Of a DNA stretch of 64,000 nucleotides, positions 41,951 through 52,577 are shown piece by piece. The position numbers and the translations under genes are program-made. A model generated the notes under the pieces. It was not told the DNA's origin. It ran no database searches and saw nothing but the letters and a program-made list of their open reading frames with translations. Position 1 is the first letter of the stretch. Every line of letters starts with the position of its first letter. Source of the stretch: a virus; IMG/VR virus record IMGVR_UViG_3300012000_000013, positions 1 through 64,000 of that record. One strand, given 5' to 3'.

Positions 41951-42904
41951 ATGGCAAAACCAGCTTCTCGTGCTCAACTAAAAGAATATTGTCTAAGAAA
42001 ACTTGGTAAGCCTGTCATTGAAATCAATGTGGATGATGACCAAGTAGATGACCGTATTGATGAAGCATTAAGTTACTTTGAAGATTATCATTTTGATGGT
42101 ACTGAAAAGATTTACATGAAACATCAACTCACAGCTGAAGATATTAATCGCCGTTGGATTTATGCACCAGATGCGGTTACATTTGTAACAGGTGTATTTC
42201 CATTTGATAATTCTAATGCATCTGTCAATATGTTTGACCTACGATATCAATTACGCTTGCATGACCTTTATGACTTTACATCGGTAAGTTATGTGTCATA
42301 TGAAATTACCATGCAACATTTAAGAACACTTCAATTATTGTTCTCTGGTACACCACAGTTTAGATTTAATCGTAAACAAAACAAAGTATTTTTAGATATA
42401 GATTGGACAAGAGATATTCAACCAGGTCAATATGTGGTTGTTGAATGTTATAGAACATTAAACCCACAAACAATTACTTTAACTGGTACTTGTGCAACAA
42501 CAGCTGCTTCTAATACAGTAGTTGGAACAGGCACAATATTTGACCAACAATTGTTAGAAAATGATTTTGTTACCTTTGGTACAGAAACATTACAGATTGA
42601 TAAAATTAATTCACCAACATCCATTACAGTTCGTGGCCCATTTACAACAACACAAACTGGTGCAACAATGACTGCTGCTGGTTATTCAGATGTTTGGAAT
42701 GATAGATTCTTAAAGAAATATACTACTGCATTGATTAAACTTCAATGGGGTAATAATTTATCCAAATTTGCTGGCATACAAATGCCAGGTGGTGTAACAC
42801 TTGATGGTGTTCGCATTATGGCCGAAGCTCGTGAAGAACTTGAAAAACTTGAAGAAGAAATGCAAGTAATCAATGTTCTTCCTGGCGAAATTATGATGGG
42901 TTGA
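41951..42904 (+). CDS. 13: gp13-like neck protein
   Basis: 317 aa (T4 gp13 is 309 aa). gp13 forms the neck ring under the portal. Diagnostic stretches: LKEYCLRKLGKPVIEINVDD, DQVDDRIDEALSYFEDYHFD, then NDRFLKKYTTALIKLQWGNN and EAREELEKLEEEM near the end. About 174-240 is a beta insertion (VVGTGTIFDQQLLENDFVTF) resembling modules in the gp7-like protein. It is followed by gp14 and gp15 in the canonical order. Confidence 0.93.
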   Translation: MAKPASRAQLKEYCLRKLGKPVIEINVDDDQVDDRIDEALSYFEDYHFDGTEKIYMKHQLTAEDINRRWIYAPDAVTFVTGVFPFDNSNASVNMFDLRYQLRLHDLYDFTSVSYVSYEITMQHLRTLQLLFSGTPQFRFNRKQNKVFLDIDWTRDIQPGQYVVVECYRTLNPQTITLTGTCATTAASNTVVGTGTIFDQQLLENDFVTFGTETLQIDKINSPTSITVRGPFTTTQTGATMTAAGYSDVWNDRFLKKYTTALIKLQWGNNLSKFAGIQMPGGVTLDGVRIMAEAREELEKLEEEMQVINVLPGEIMMG

Positions 42905-42910
42905 TAATGA

Positions 42911-43804
42911 ATGCCTACCAACTTCTACTTTAATCCTTTTCCAATAAATCAAATTACCAGCGAGCAATTGCTGGTGGAAGACCTTGTCATTGAGGCCATG
43001 CAAATCTATGGCATGGATATTTTTTATCTGCCAAGAAGTTCTCGTGATTCAGTAGATTTATTGTATGGTGAAGATACATTAAAAACATACACCTCAGCAT
43101 ATGCACTTGAAATGTACCTTGAAGATGTTACTGGCATGGAAGGTGAAGGTGATTTTATGTCCAAATTTGGGCTTGAAATCCGAGATGATTTAACACTTTT
43201 GGTTTCTCGCCGTAGATTTGCATTTACTGTAAACCAACTTCGGCCAAATGAAGGTGATTTAATTTATATCCCTTTATTACAAAACTTTTTTGAAATTACT
43301 TTTGTAGAGCATGAAAATGGTCAGGCCATGTATTACACATTAGGTCGTGGTCGTGGCGGTAATGTTTATGTGTATGCATTGAAATTAAAACAGTTTGTAT
43401 TTTCTAATGAAGTTGTTGAAACAGGCAATGCTGAAATTGATGGTCAAATCAGAGATGCATACCCACGCACTCGCCTTACACTAAACGCTGGTGGTTCAGG
43501 TGCATTTGTTAATGATGAGATTGTATTTGTAAGTCCTGATGCCACATATGCTAATGCAACAGCACAAGCTATTGTCCATGATTATACAACTGGTTCTCAT
43601 GTTGATGTTTACAGAGTTAGAGGAACATTTACATCTGGCACATTAAGAGGCAAAACCAGTAATGCAACATGGACATTGAATACTGTTTCTGATACTTCAA
43701 CAATGGATGATGCCTTTGAAGATGTGGTTGATAATAATCGTATTGAAACCGAGTCTGATGCAATTATAGACTTTACAGAACACAACCCATTTGGTGAAGC
43801 ATAA
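42911..43804 (+). CDS. 14: gp14-like neck protein
   Basis: 297 aa (T4 gp14 is 256 aa). Together with gp13 it closes the filled head and accepts the tail. Typical sequence: EQLLVEDLVIEAMQIYGMDI, FYLPRSSRD, GEGDFMSKFGLEIRDDLTLL, then RPNEGDLIYIPLLQNFFEI and TLNAGGSGAFVNDEI. The chosen ATG at 42911 gives MPTNFYFNPF. An earlier ATG at 42907 is out of frame. Overlaps gp15 by TAATG. Confidence 0.92.
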   Translation: MPTNFYFNPFPINQITSEQLLVEDLVIEAMQIYGMDIFYLPRSSRDSVDLLYGEDTLKTYTSAYALEMYLEDVTGMEGEGDFMSKFGLEIRDDLTLLVSRRRFAFTVNQLRPNEGDLIYIPLLQNFFEITFVEHENGQAMYYTLGRGRGGNVYVYALKLKQFVFSNEVVETGNAEIDGQIRDAYPRTRLTLNAGGSGAFVNDEIVFVSPDATYANATAQAIVHDYTTGSHVDVYRVRGTFTSGTLRGKTSNATWTLNTVSDTSTMDDAFEDVVDNNRIETESDAIIDFTEHNPFGEA

Positions 43805-44805
43805 TGTTAGGTAATGCACATTTTTATAACCGAACTATTCGCAAAGTTGTTGTTGCGTTTGGTTCTATGTTCAATGACATTCTTTTGACCCGCTATTCAA
43901 AAGATGGGTTAACCGCATACGAAATTACCAAAGTGCCATTGTCTTATGGTGCAAAAGAAAAATACTTAGTTCGTTTACAATCTGACCCAACTCTTACAAA
44001 ATCTATTGCAACAACTGTACCTCGTATGAGTTTTGATTTGGTAGGAATGTCATACGACACCACAAGAAAACAACAAACTACATTACAGAATTTTGGCTTT
44101 AGTTCTGGTTCTTTTAGAAGCCAATATGTTCCAATTCCATATAATTTTGATTTTAATTTATCAATCTATGTAAGAAACACAGAAGATGGCACACAAATAC
44201 TAGAACAAATATTGCCATTTTTTACACCAGATTTTACAGTAACAATTGATTTCATCAAAGAGATGGATCAAAAGTATGATATGCCTGTTATTCTTAACTC
44301 AGTAAGTCCTGAAGTTGATTATGAAGGCGACTTTATGAATACTCGGTTAATTATTTGGAATCTCACATTTACTGCCAAAGGTTACATTTGGCCTCCAGTA
44401 TCCGCCAATAATTCTAGTAAATACATTACTTCAGCCAATGCAAACATATATACCGATTCTACTAACCTAGATGCACAAAAAGTATATGTTAATATGGCAA
44501 CAGGTTTTGGTGTATATACCACTGGTGAAGATATTAAAGTTGAAGCCAAAGGTGTAACAGGCAAAGTATTATACTTTAGTAATACTGCGGATGGAACATT
44601 AGTATTGACAAACTTGAATAAAAAAGTTCAAGCGAATGATAAAGTAACTGGAGTGTATTCTAATTCAACATTTACAGTTACAAGAATAGATACTTCACCA
44701 ACAAAAGCGGTGGCAATTGTGGTAACGCCAAGTCCACCAACTGCAAATGGAAATGGGCCATATGGATTTGAAGAAACATTTACTGAATGGCCTGATACAT
44801 TATGA
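43804..44805 (+). CDS. 15: gp15-like tail sheath stabiliser / terminator
   Basis: 333 aa, longer than T4 gp15 (272 aa). gp15 caps the finished tail and links it to the neck. Core motifs: HFYNRTIRKVVVAFGSMFND, PLSYGAKEKYLVRLQSDPTL, PRMSFDLVGMSYDTTRKQQT and ILPFFTPDFTVTIDFIKEMD. The extra length is C-terminal, beyond residue 200, and consists of beta-type Thr/Asn-rich sequence. Its stop overlaps the gp16 start. Confidence 0.93.
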   Translation: MLGNAHFYNRTIRKVVVAFGSMFNDILLTRYSKDGLTAYEITKVPLSYGAKEKYLVRLQSDPTLTKSIATTVPRMSFDLVGMSYDTTRKQQTTLQNFGFSSGSFRSQYVPIPYNFDFNLSIYVRNTEDGTQILEQILPFFTPDFTVTIDFIKEMDQKYDMPVILNSVSPEVDYEGDFMNTRLIIWNLTFTAKGYIWPPVSANNSSKYITSANANIYTDSTNLDAQKVYVNMATGFGVYTTGEDIKVEAKGVTGKVLYFSNTADGTLVLTNLNKKVQANDKVTGVYSNSTFTVTRIDTSPTKAVAIVVTPSPPTANGNGPYGFEETFTEWPDTL

Positions 44806-45209
44806 AAAAATTAAACGACAATTTATCTGAGATTTTTGATATTGAACCAATGGAACAACCAGAGGTTTTGCCTGCGGTTAAACCAACCACAGAGTTAGTT
44901 GCCTCTGATGAAGTGGAAACTGACGCAGCTTTAGCAAGAAAAAACATTAAAGGTTTACTAGATAAAGGTGGTGCAGCCATAGATAATCTATTGTTAGTTG
45001 CACAAGAATCTGAGCACCCACGAGCATATGAAGTTGCCGCTAATTTTATTAAAACATTAGGTGACTTAAATAAAGACTTGTTAGAGATTCAAAAACAAAA
45101 ACAAAGTTTACGGCCAGTTGAGATAAACAACCAATCTATCAATGTAGAGAAAGCAGTATTTGTTGGATCTACCGCAGAATTACTTAAACAAATTAGAGAG
45201 AATAAATAA
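44802..45209 (+). CDS. 16: gp16-like terminase small subunit
   Basis: 135 aa (T4 gp16 is 164 aa). An acidic N-terminus (NLSEIFDIEPMEQPEVLPAV) leads to the conserved helical core RKNIKGLLDKGGAAIDNLLL and YEVAANFIKTLGDLNKDLLE, which forms the oligomerising ring helices. A C-terminal segment VEKAVFVGSTAELLKQIREN follows. It regulates packaging by gp17. Overlaps gp15 by ATGA. The usual neighbour gp17 is displaced by a 435-nt Dps-like gene. Confidence 0.9.
   Translation: MKKLNDNLSEIFDIEPMEQPEVLPAVKPTTELVASDEVETDAALARKNIKGLLDKGGAAIDNLLLVAQESEHPRAYEVAANFIKTLGDLNKDLLEIQKQKQSLRPVEINNQSINVEKAVFVGSTAELLKQIRENK
45201..45208 (+). promoter_or_regulatory. Late-promoter-like AATAAATA before the Dps-like gene
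   Basis: NATAAATA match overlapping the gp16 stop, 5 nt before the ATG at 45214. No Shine-Dalgarno sequence lies in the gap. Confidence 0.5.
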
Positions 45210-45213
45210 TACC

Positions 45214-45648
45214 ATGGAACAATTAATTGAACAAATGAAAACAATTTTAGGTACAACCTTTGGGTTGTATTTTAAGGCACACTCATACCATTGGAACATT
45301 GAGGGTCCTGATTTTGCACAATACCATGATTTTTTAGGTAATTTTTACACTGGCGTTTTTGCCAATGTTGACCCAATCGCAGAACATATTCGTGCCTTAA
45401 ATTCATATGCACCAGTATCATTAAGTAGAATGTTAGAACTATCTGATATTGAAGAAACAGATACCGTTCCATCAGCATTAACAATGTTGTCAAATCTAAA
45501 AAATGATAACGAAAGATATATGATGCATTTGCGTGCTGGTATTGCCGCAGCTGAAGGTGCAAATGAGCCAGCCGTTGGTAATTTTCTACAAGACATTTTA
45601 GACCAACATCAAAAACAAGGTTGGATGTTAAGAAGTTTTACAAAATAA
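45214..45648 (+). CDS. dps: Dps-like ferritin (DNA-protection protein)
   Basis: 144 aa, a single four-helix ferritin domain. Dps proteins form 12-mers that oxidise and store iron and shield DNA. The signature FKAHSYHWNIEGPDF...YHDF...VDPIAEHIRAL aligns with the intersubunit ferroxidase site: H26, H38, D53 and E57 correspond to E. coli Dps H51, H63, D78 and E82, but the position of D67 is Gly42. There is no Lys-rich DNA-binding tail. An in-frame ATG at 45160 lies inside gp16 and would add 18 residues; 45214 gives the natural Dps N-terminus. Its place between terminase subunits is unusual relative to T4. Confidence 0.85.
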   Translation: MEQLIEQMKTILGTTFGLYFKAHSYHWNIEGPDFAQYHDFLGNFYTGVFANVDPIAEHIRALNSYAPVSLSRMLELSDIEETDTVPSALTMLSNLKNDNERYMMHLRAGIAAAEGANEPAVGNFLQDILDQHQKQGWMLRSFTK

Positions 45649-45652
45649 TTGA

Positions 45653-47338
<1,686 letters not shown>

Positions 47339-47341
47339 AAA

Positions 47342-47349
47342 ACTAAATA
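47342..47349 (+). promoter_or_regulatory. Weak late-promoter-like ACTAAATA before gp18
   Basis: One mismatch to NATAAATA (ACTAAATA), 41 nt before the gp18 ATG, with AAGGAG as ribosome site. The high expected dose of sheath protein makes a promoter here plausible. Confidence 0.4.
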
Positions 47350-47390
47350 GAACATAAAGAAAAATTGACCCGTAAACTAAGGAGAAATCC

Positions 47391-49304
47391 ATGGCATTTC
47401 AGCTATCACCAGGGGTAAATGTATCAGAAATCGACCTGACTACAATTGTCCCTTCCGTTGCCACCTCTATTGGTGGTATTGCTGGAAATTTCAATTGGGG
47501 TCCAGTAAATGAAGTCGTTACCGTGTCTGACGAAGTTCAACTCGTTAGTCGTTTTGGTAAACCAGACACTACAAATTATGAATACTGGTTCTCAGCTGCA
47601 AACTTCCTTGCATATTCAAATAATTTAAAAATTGTTCGTGCTGCTAACACCACTTCTACTCTTAATGCCACAGCCAATGGTTCTGGTGTTTTGATTGAAA
47701 ATCAAAGTGATTATGTAAACAACCACGAAGGTGCAACTAATACTGCTTACGGCCCAATGTCGTCTAAATGGGCTGGCGCTTTAGGTAATAGTTTGCGTAT
47801 TTCTATGTGTCCATCTTCACAAGCATATTCTGCTAACTTAACAGTTACAGATAGTCTAAGAGCAAATGCTCTCAACTATTTGACAGATGTTACCACAGTT
47901 ATCAATATTAATGGTAATGCAAATGCTGCTGCCAATATTGTTGCTGGTGATTTAATTTCTGTTGACGGTGGAACATCTTATGTTCGTGTTGCCTCTGTCA
48001 ATGCAACTGCAATTACTGTTGCAACCGCATTTACTTCAAATGTGACAGTTGGTACAGCAATCTTGCGTAAATGGCAATATGCTGACCAATTTGGTGTTGC
48101 TCCAAGCACATCAAATTATGTATCAGATAAAGCCGGTAGTAGAGATGAAATGCATATTATTGTTGTTGATGAAGATGGTAAATTTAGTGGTACTGCAAAC
48201 ACAGTATTGGAAAAATATTTGTTTGTTTCTAAAGCATCTGATGCAATCAACAATGATGGTTCTTCAAACTATTATAAGACAGTATTGAATACTCAATCAC
48301 AATATGTTTGGTGGTTAGGTCATCAACCTGGCGCATCTAATTGGGGAACTGCGGCTGCAGGAACAACTTACACCAATATCAACACTCCATTTACAGCATC
48401 ATTAAGTGCTGGTGCAGATGGTACAATTGGTAATTCTGAAACTATTACTGCATATGGATTCTTTGCTAATCCTGATGTTGTTGATGTTTCGTTGTTAATT
48501 TCTGGTCCAGGAAATGCAACAGTAGCAGCAAGTTTGATTTCTACTGTTGAATCTCGTAAAGATGCACTAGTATTCTTGTCGCCAACCAAAGCATCTGTTG
48601 TTAACAATGCTGGTTCTGAATCAACAAGCATTCTTTCTTTCCGTGCAGGATTGACAAGTTCATCTTACGCTGTATTAGATTCTGGTTACAAATATCAATA
48701 CGACAAGTATAGTGATGTGTATCGCTGGGTACCATTAAATGGTGATATTGCTGGTGTTTGTGCTCGCACAGACCTTGAGCGTGATCCATGGTTCTCACCT
48801 GGCGGTTTAAATCGTGGTATTATTAAGAATGTTATTAAGTTGGCATACAACCCAACCAAAACTGAGCGTGATAACTTGTATGTTCAAGGTATCAATCCAG
48901 TTGTAACATTCCAAGGTGAAGGTACAATTTTGTTTGGCGACAAGACAATGTTGAATCGTCCATCAGTATTTGACCGCATCAATGTTCGCCGTTTATTCAT
49001 TGTGCTTGAGAAATCTATTGCTCGTGCAGCTCGTTCAACATTGTTTGAATTCAACGACCAATTTACTCGTGCTCAGTTTGTAAACTTAGTAGAACCATAC
49101 CTGCGTGATGTCCAAGGTCGCCGTGGTATTACTGACTTCCGTGTAGTTTGCGACACAACAAACAACACACCAGAAGTTATTGACAGTAATCGTTTTGTAG
49201 GCGATATCTACATCAAACCAGCTCGTTCAGTCAACTTTATTCAACTTAACTTTGTGGCAGTTCGCACAGGTGTTTCGTTTGAAGAAATCGTTGGCCGGTT
49301 CTAA
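47391..49304 (+). CDS. 18: gp18-like tail sheath protein
   Basis: 637 aa (T4 gp18 is 659 aa). Contractile sheath subunit. The N-terminus FQLSPGVNVSEIDLTTIVPS and GIAGNFNWGPVNEVVTVSDE, NYEYWFSAANFLAYSNNLKI is typical. The C-terminal domain has the conserved FGDKTMLNRPSVFDRINVRR, LFIVLEKSIARAARSTLFEF and AVRTGVSFEEIVG. Residues 170-260 are a Thr/Asn/Ala-rich variable part. TAAGGAGAAATCCATG is a strong ribosome site. Confidence 0.95.
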   Translation: MAFQLSPGVNVSEIDLTTIVPSVATSIGGIAGNFNWGPVNEVVTVSDEVQLVSRFGKPDTTNYEYWFSAANFLAYSNNLKIVRAANTTSTLNATANGSGVLIENQSDYVNNHEGATNTAYGPMSSKWAGALGNSLRISMCPSSQAYSANLTVTDSLRANALNYLTDVTTVININGNANAAANIVAGDLISVDGGTSYVRVASVNATAITVATAFTSNVTVGTAILRKWQYADQFGVAPSTSNYVSDKAGSRDEMHIIVVDEDGKFSGTANTVLEKYLFVSKASDAINNDGSSNYYKTVLNTQSQYVWWLGHQPGASNWGTAAAGTTYTNINTPFTASLSAGADGTIGNSETITAYGFFANPDVVDVSLLISGPGNATVAASLISTVESRKDALVFLSPTKASVVNNAGSESTSILSFRAGLTSSSYAVLDSGYKYQYDKYSDVYRWVPLNGDIAGVCARTDLERDPWFSPGGLNRGIIKNVIKLAYNPTKTERDNLYVQGINPVVTFQGEGTILFGDKTMLNRPSVFDRINVRRLFIVLEKSIARAARSTLFEFNDQFTRAQFVNLVEPYLRDVQGRRGITDFRVVCDTTNNTPEVIDSNRFVGDIYIKPARSVNFIQLNFVAVRTGVSFEEIVGRF

Positions 49305-49310
49305 TAAATA
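49303..49310 (+). promoter_or_regulatory. Late-promoter-like AATAAATA before gp19
   Basis: NATAAATA match overlapping the gp18 stop, 18 nt before the gp19 ATG, with TAGGAG between. A standard late leader. Confidence 0.6.
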
Positions 49311-49328
49311 GAGAGATAGGAGAAAACA

Positions 49329-49874
49329 ATGGCATTTAATGTAAATCAATTCCGCTCTCAGATGGTAGGAGACGGTGCTCGCCCAAATTTATTTGAGGTG
49401 AGTATGCCGTTTCCTGGTTTCTCAGCACCGGGAGATGCACAACAGAAATTAACTTTCATGTGCAAAACAGCTCAGTTACCTGGCACAACAGTTGGTGTAG
49501 TTCCTGTTCAATACTTTGGCCGCGAGTTAAAGTTTGCAGGCAACCGCACATTCCAAGATTGGACAATTACAATTATTAACGATGAAGATTTTGTTGTTCG
49601 CAATGCTTTCGAGCGTTGGTTGAATGGCATCAATAGTCATAGTTTGAATGTTCGTAGTCCAATAGCTCAGACACCTGGTAGTTACACAGTTGATTCTGAT
49701 GTTACACAATTTGGTAAAGCAGGACAATCGCTTAAGAAGTATAAATTCTTAGGTGTGTTCCCAACTGATGTTGCACCAATTGATGTTGATTGGGGTTCTA
49801 ACGATACTATTGAAGAATTTACCGTAACTCTGTCCTACCAGTGGTGGGAATCAGTAGAAACCGGTGTTGTGTAA
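49329..49874 (+). CDS. 19: gp19-like tail tube protein
   Basis: 181 aa (T4 gp19 is 163 aa). Subunit of the inner tail tube. Conserved pattern: FRSQMVGDGARPNLFEVSMP, MCKTAQLPGTTVGVVPVQYF, then FAGNRTFQDWTITIINDEDF and RNAFERWLNGINSH. The late DVDWGSNDTIEEFTVTLSYQ closes the fold. Strong ribosome site, own late octamer and a terminator right after the stop, consistent with abundant expression. Confidence 0.95.
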   Translation: MAFNVNQFRSQMVGDGARPNLFEVSMPFPGFSAPGDAQQKLTFMCKTAQLPGTTVGVVPVQYFGRELKFAGNRTFQDWTITIINDEDFVVRNAFERWLNGINSHSLNVRSPIAQTPGSYTVDSDVTQFGKAGQSLKKYKFLGVFPTDVAPIDVDWGSNDTIEEFTVTLSYQWWESVETGVV

Positions 49875-49876
49875 GG

Positions 49877-49905
49877 AGAAGGACTTCGGTCCTTCTTTAC
49901 TTTTT
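49877..49905 (+). terminator. Terminator hairpin after gp19
   Basis: 8-bp stem AGAAGGAC/GTCCTTCT with a UUCG loop starts 3 nt after the gp19 stop. The T tract is interrupted (TTACTTTTT), so termination may be partial. Confidence 0.8.
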
Positions 49906-49918
49906 AGGATGATATAAA

Positions 49919-51577
49919 ATGGCGGTAAAACTTTTTGGCTTTACACTAGGTAAAAAGGATATTGTTCAGGTTGAGAAACCTGAGCAAGCTTCTTTTTCGC
50001 TTCCAACCGAAACCATTGATGATGGTGCGGTTACTATTACTCAAAATGCTCACTATGGTACATATGTTGACCTAGAGGGTTCTATTCGTAATGAGTTAGA
50101 GTTAATTACTCGTTACCGTGAAATGTCTAACCATCCAGAATGTGATATGGCAATTGATGAAATTGTCAATGAAGCTATTACACATGATACAGATGGCAAG
50201 GTTATGGATATCAATTTAGATAATCTAAAACAACCTGAAACAATTAAGAAAAAGATTATTGAAGAATTTAACAACATTCAAAAAATGTTAAACTTTAGTA
50301 ATCTTGCTGACGACCTATTCAAACGTTGGTACATTGATGGTCGTATTTACTATCATGTCATTGTAAATGATAAGGCACCAAAAGAAGGAATTAAAGAGCT
50401 TCGTTATATTGACCCACGCAAGATTCGTAAAGTGCGTGAGATTCAAAAAGACCGTGATTCAAAAACTGGTGCTCAGATTATTAAATCTGTAGCTGAATAT
50501 TATATTTACAATGACCGTGGTACGGCAACACAATCATTTACGGCATCTACAAATCAAGGCTTAAGAATTGCACCTGAGTCCATTATTAATGTGAACTCTG
50601 GTTTAATGGATGCAAAAAATACATTTGTAATTTCGTATCTACATAAAGCAATTAAAGCTCTCAATCAATTAAGAATGATTGAAGATGCTGTTGTAATCTA
50701 TCGTTTATCACGAGCACCTGAGCGCCGTATATTTTATATTGATGTTGGTAATTTACCAAAAGGTAAAGCTGAACAATATATGCGTTCTATTATGACACAG
50801 TATCGTAACAAGTTAGTGTATGATGCTAATACAGGTGAAATTCGTGATGAACGTAAACATTTATCCATGTTAGAAGATTTCTGGTTACCACGCCGTGAAG
50901 GTGGTAAAGGTACTGAGATTACTACACTTCCTGCTGGTCAAAACCTTGGTCAAATGGAAGATGTTGAATACTTCCAAAAGAAACTATTACAATCGTTGAA
51001 TGTTCCAATTTCTCGCCTTGACCCACAACAAGGTGCAGGCATTATGGGTATTGGTAAAACAACTGAAGTAACCCGTGATGAAGTTAAGTTTAATAAATTT
51101 ATTAATCGTTTGCGTAATAAATTCTCTCGTATTTTTGATGATGCTTTGCGTGTTCAATTAGCACTCAAAGGAATTTGTACCACAGAAGAATGGGACGATT
51201 TTAAAGAAGCAATTTATTACGACTTTAAGAAAGATAATAACTTTGTTGAAATGCGTGAAGCCGAACTTATTCGTGAGCGTGTATTAACAGCAACACAATT
51301 AGACCCATTTATTGGCAAATATTACTCTAGTAAATGGGTTAAGAAAAATGTGCTTCGTATGACAGATGAAGATATTGAAGAAATGGAGAAAGAAATTGAA
51401 GAAGAAGGCAGCCAACCCGTTCTTGCTGATGGCGAAGAAACCTCAGCCCAAGCAACCAACGCAGACGCAACAAGTCAAGCCGAGGACAACACTCAGGAAA
51501 GCAACGGCACGGAGTCGTTAACTCCTCAGTTGGATGATGCGGTAAATAAGTATGCTTTTAATATAAATAAGAGATAA
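49919..51577 (+). CDS. 20: gp20-like portal vertex protein
   Basis: 552 aa (T4 gp20 is 524 aa). The dodecameric portal through which DNA is packaged and ejected. Recognisable core: DLEGSIRNELELITRYREMS, HPECDMAIDEIVNEAITHDT, RIYYHVIVNDKAPKEGIKEL, RYIDPRKIRKVREI and FWLPRREGGKGTEITTLPAG. KKLLQSLNVPISRLDPQQGA completes the conserved wing and stem region. The acidic Gln/Asn/Ala-rich tail after residue 500 looks flexible. AGGATGATATAAAATG precedes the start. Confidence 0.95.
   Translation: MAVKLFGFTLGKKDIVQVEKPEQASFSLPTETIDDGAVTITQNAHYGTYVDLEGSIRNELELITRYREMSNHPECDMAIDEIVNEAITHDTDGKVMDINLDNLKQPETIKKKIIEEFNNIQKMLNFSNLADDLFKRWYIDGRIYYHVIVNDKAPKEGIKELRYIDPRKIRKVREIQKDRDSKTGAQIIKSVAEYYIYNDRGTATQSFTASTNQGLRIAPESIINVNSGLMDAKNTFVISYLHKAIKALNQLRMIEDAVVIYRLSRAPERRIFYIDVGNLPKGKAEQYMRSIMTQYRNKLVYDANTGEIRDERKHLSMLEDFWLPRREGGKGTEITTLPAGQNLGQMEDVEYFQKKLLQSLNVPISRLDPQQGAGIMGIGKTTEVTRDEVKFNKFINRLRNKFSRIFDDALRVQLALKGICTTEEWDDFKEAIYYDFKKDNNFVEMREAELIRERVLTATQLDPFIGKYYSSKWVKKNVLRMTDEDIEEMEKEIEEEGSQPVLADGEETSAQATNADATSQAEDNTQESNGTESLTPQLDDAVNKYAFNINKR
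51562..51569 (+). promoter_or_regulatory. TATAAATA within the gp20 3' end
   Basis: Exact late octamer inside the last gp20 codons, 19 nt before the ATG at 51589, with GGAG between. It is well placed for the prohead-core genes, but the match lies in coding sequence and could be chance. Confidence 0.45.
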
Positions 51578-51588
51578 TGGAGAATAAC

Positions 51589-51792
51589 ATGACAGCAGAA
51601 ACATTTATTAATCAGTTAGCTTCTGGACAAGCTGCTGATGCAAAAGAAACATTAGCAGATTTATTGTCTGCTCGTGCCTTTGAGGCACTAGATGCTCGCA
51701 AGCAAGAATTGGCAACAGCATTGTTTGGTGGGCAACAAGAACAACCTGAAGTTGAAGTGCAAGATACGGAAGACACAGAAACGGAAGTTTAA
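51589..51792 (+). CDS. 67: gp67-like prohead core protein
   Basis: 67 aa from the ATG at 51589, which has TGGAG 6-7 nt upstream. An earlier ATG at 51577 overlaps the gp20 stop and would add four residues. A helical first half (TAETFINQLASGQAADAKET, SARAFEALDARKQELATALF) precedes an acidic Glu/Thr/Asp tail. T4 gp67 (80 aa, acidic) occupies the same slot after gp20. The name rests on synteny, size and charge rather than clear sequence identity. Confidence 0.6.
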   Translation: MTAETFINQLASGQAADAKETLADLLSARAFEALDARKQELATALFGGQQEQPEVEVQDTEDTETEV

Positions 51793-52577
51793 TGAAGTCC
51801 ATTAAAGATTTTAGAAACATTCTATTAGAAGAAGAAAAATCAGACTATAAACAGTTTGACCAATTAGTTCGTGCTGGTTTAGCCAATAAAGCACAGATAC
51901 AAAAAATTCATCGTGTTTTAGACAAGATGAAAGAAGATAAACCAGTATTAACATCCGTTGATAGAGCAATTGTGCAAGATTTGTTAAATAAAATGGTAGA
52001 TGTTGTTACCAATAATAAACAAATCTTTCAACAAACTCGCCGGGCTGTAAGAGAAGATATTGTTGATACTTCAGATTTTAAGATTGATAAGACTGGTCGA
52101 AAGTATAAAGCTCACCGAATTAAACTTGGTGACACACCTGCAGCTGATGGGTCAGTTGAGTTGGCAAAAGAAGAAGTGGTTCAATTAACAGAAGCACAAG
52201 ACCCACCTTTTGTATTGGTATTGAAGCGTAAAGCAATTCGTTTGTATCCTGATGGTACTAAAATTGCTTTGTATCATAATGACCGATTAGACAAAGATTT
52301 TGCTGTACCTTATGCAACATCATCTCAACCTGTTATTCAGGCTGAAGCAGTTGATGCAATCGGTCAGTTACAAAAAATTAAAGATTCTCATCAACACGGC
52401 ACAGTAAACCATAAAGATGGTTCTGCCAGTAAAGTTGATGTTCAAACTGCACACGCTGTATTAATGGTGCATAAGAATTTGAATGATGAGAACAAAAAAA
52501 AATTTGCTGATATGGTGGCAAGGTCTGCACATCATATGCAAAAAGCAGCCAACTTTGCTGTTAGTAAAATGAAATGA
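51792..52577 (+). CDS. Conserved prohead or virion protein between gp67-like and gp68-like
   Basis: 261 aa. MKSIKDFRNILLEEEKSDYK begins a helical domain (AQIQKIHRVLDKMKEDKPVL). It is followed by a beta part (PFVLVLKRKAIRLYPDGTKI) and a His/Lys-rich helical end (VQTAHAVLMVHKNLNDENKK). The pattern is familiar from marine T4-like phages, where it is annotated as structural. LTEAQDPP near residue 135 has an L-x-E-A site of the kind cut by the prohead protease. Overlaps both neighbours by a few bases. Confidence 0.65.
   Translation: MKSIKDFRNILLEEEKSDYKQFDQLVRAGLANKAQIQKIHRVLDKMKEDKPVLTSVDRAIVQDLLNKMVDVVTNNKQIFQQTRRAVREDIVDTSDFKIDKTGRKYKAHRIKLGDTPAADGSVELAKEEVVQLTEAQDPPFVLVLKRKAIRLYPDGTKIALYHNDRLDKDFAVPYATSSQPVIQAEAVDAIGQLQKIKDSHQHGTVNHKDGSASKVDVQTAHAVLMVHKNLNDENKKKFADMVARSAHHMQKAANFAVSKMK

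Noticed and set aside
45160-45213. Upstream ATG extending the Dps-like protein by 18 residues
   Set aside because: It lies inside gp16 in another frame, and the MEQLIEQMK start gives the normal Dps helix and sits next to the late octamer.
51577-51588. ATG at 51577 as the start of the gp67-like gene
   Set aside because: The ATG at 51589 has GGAG at proper spacing, whereas 51577 only overlaps the gp20 stop and has no ribosome site.
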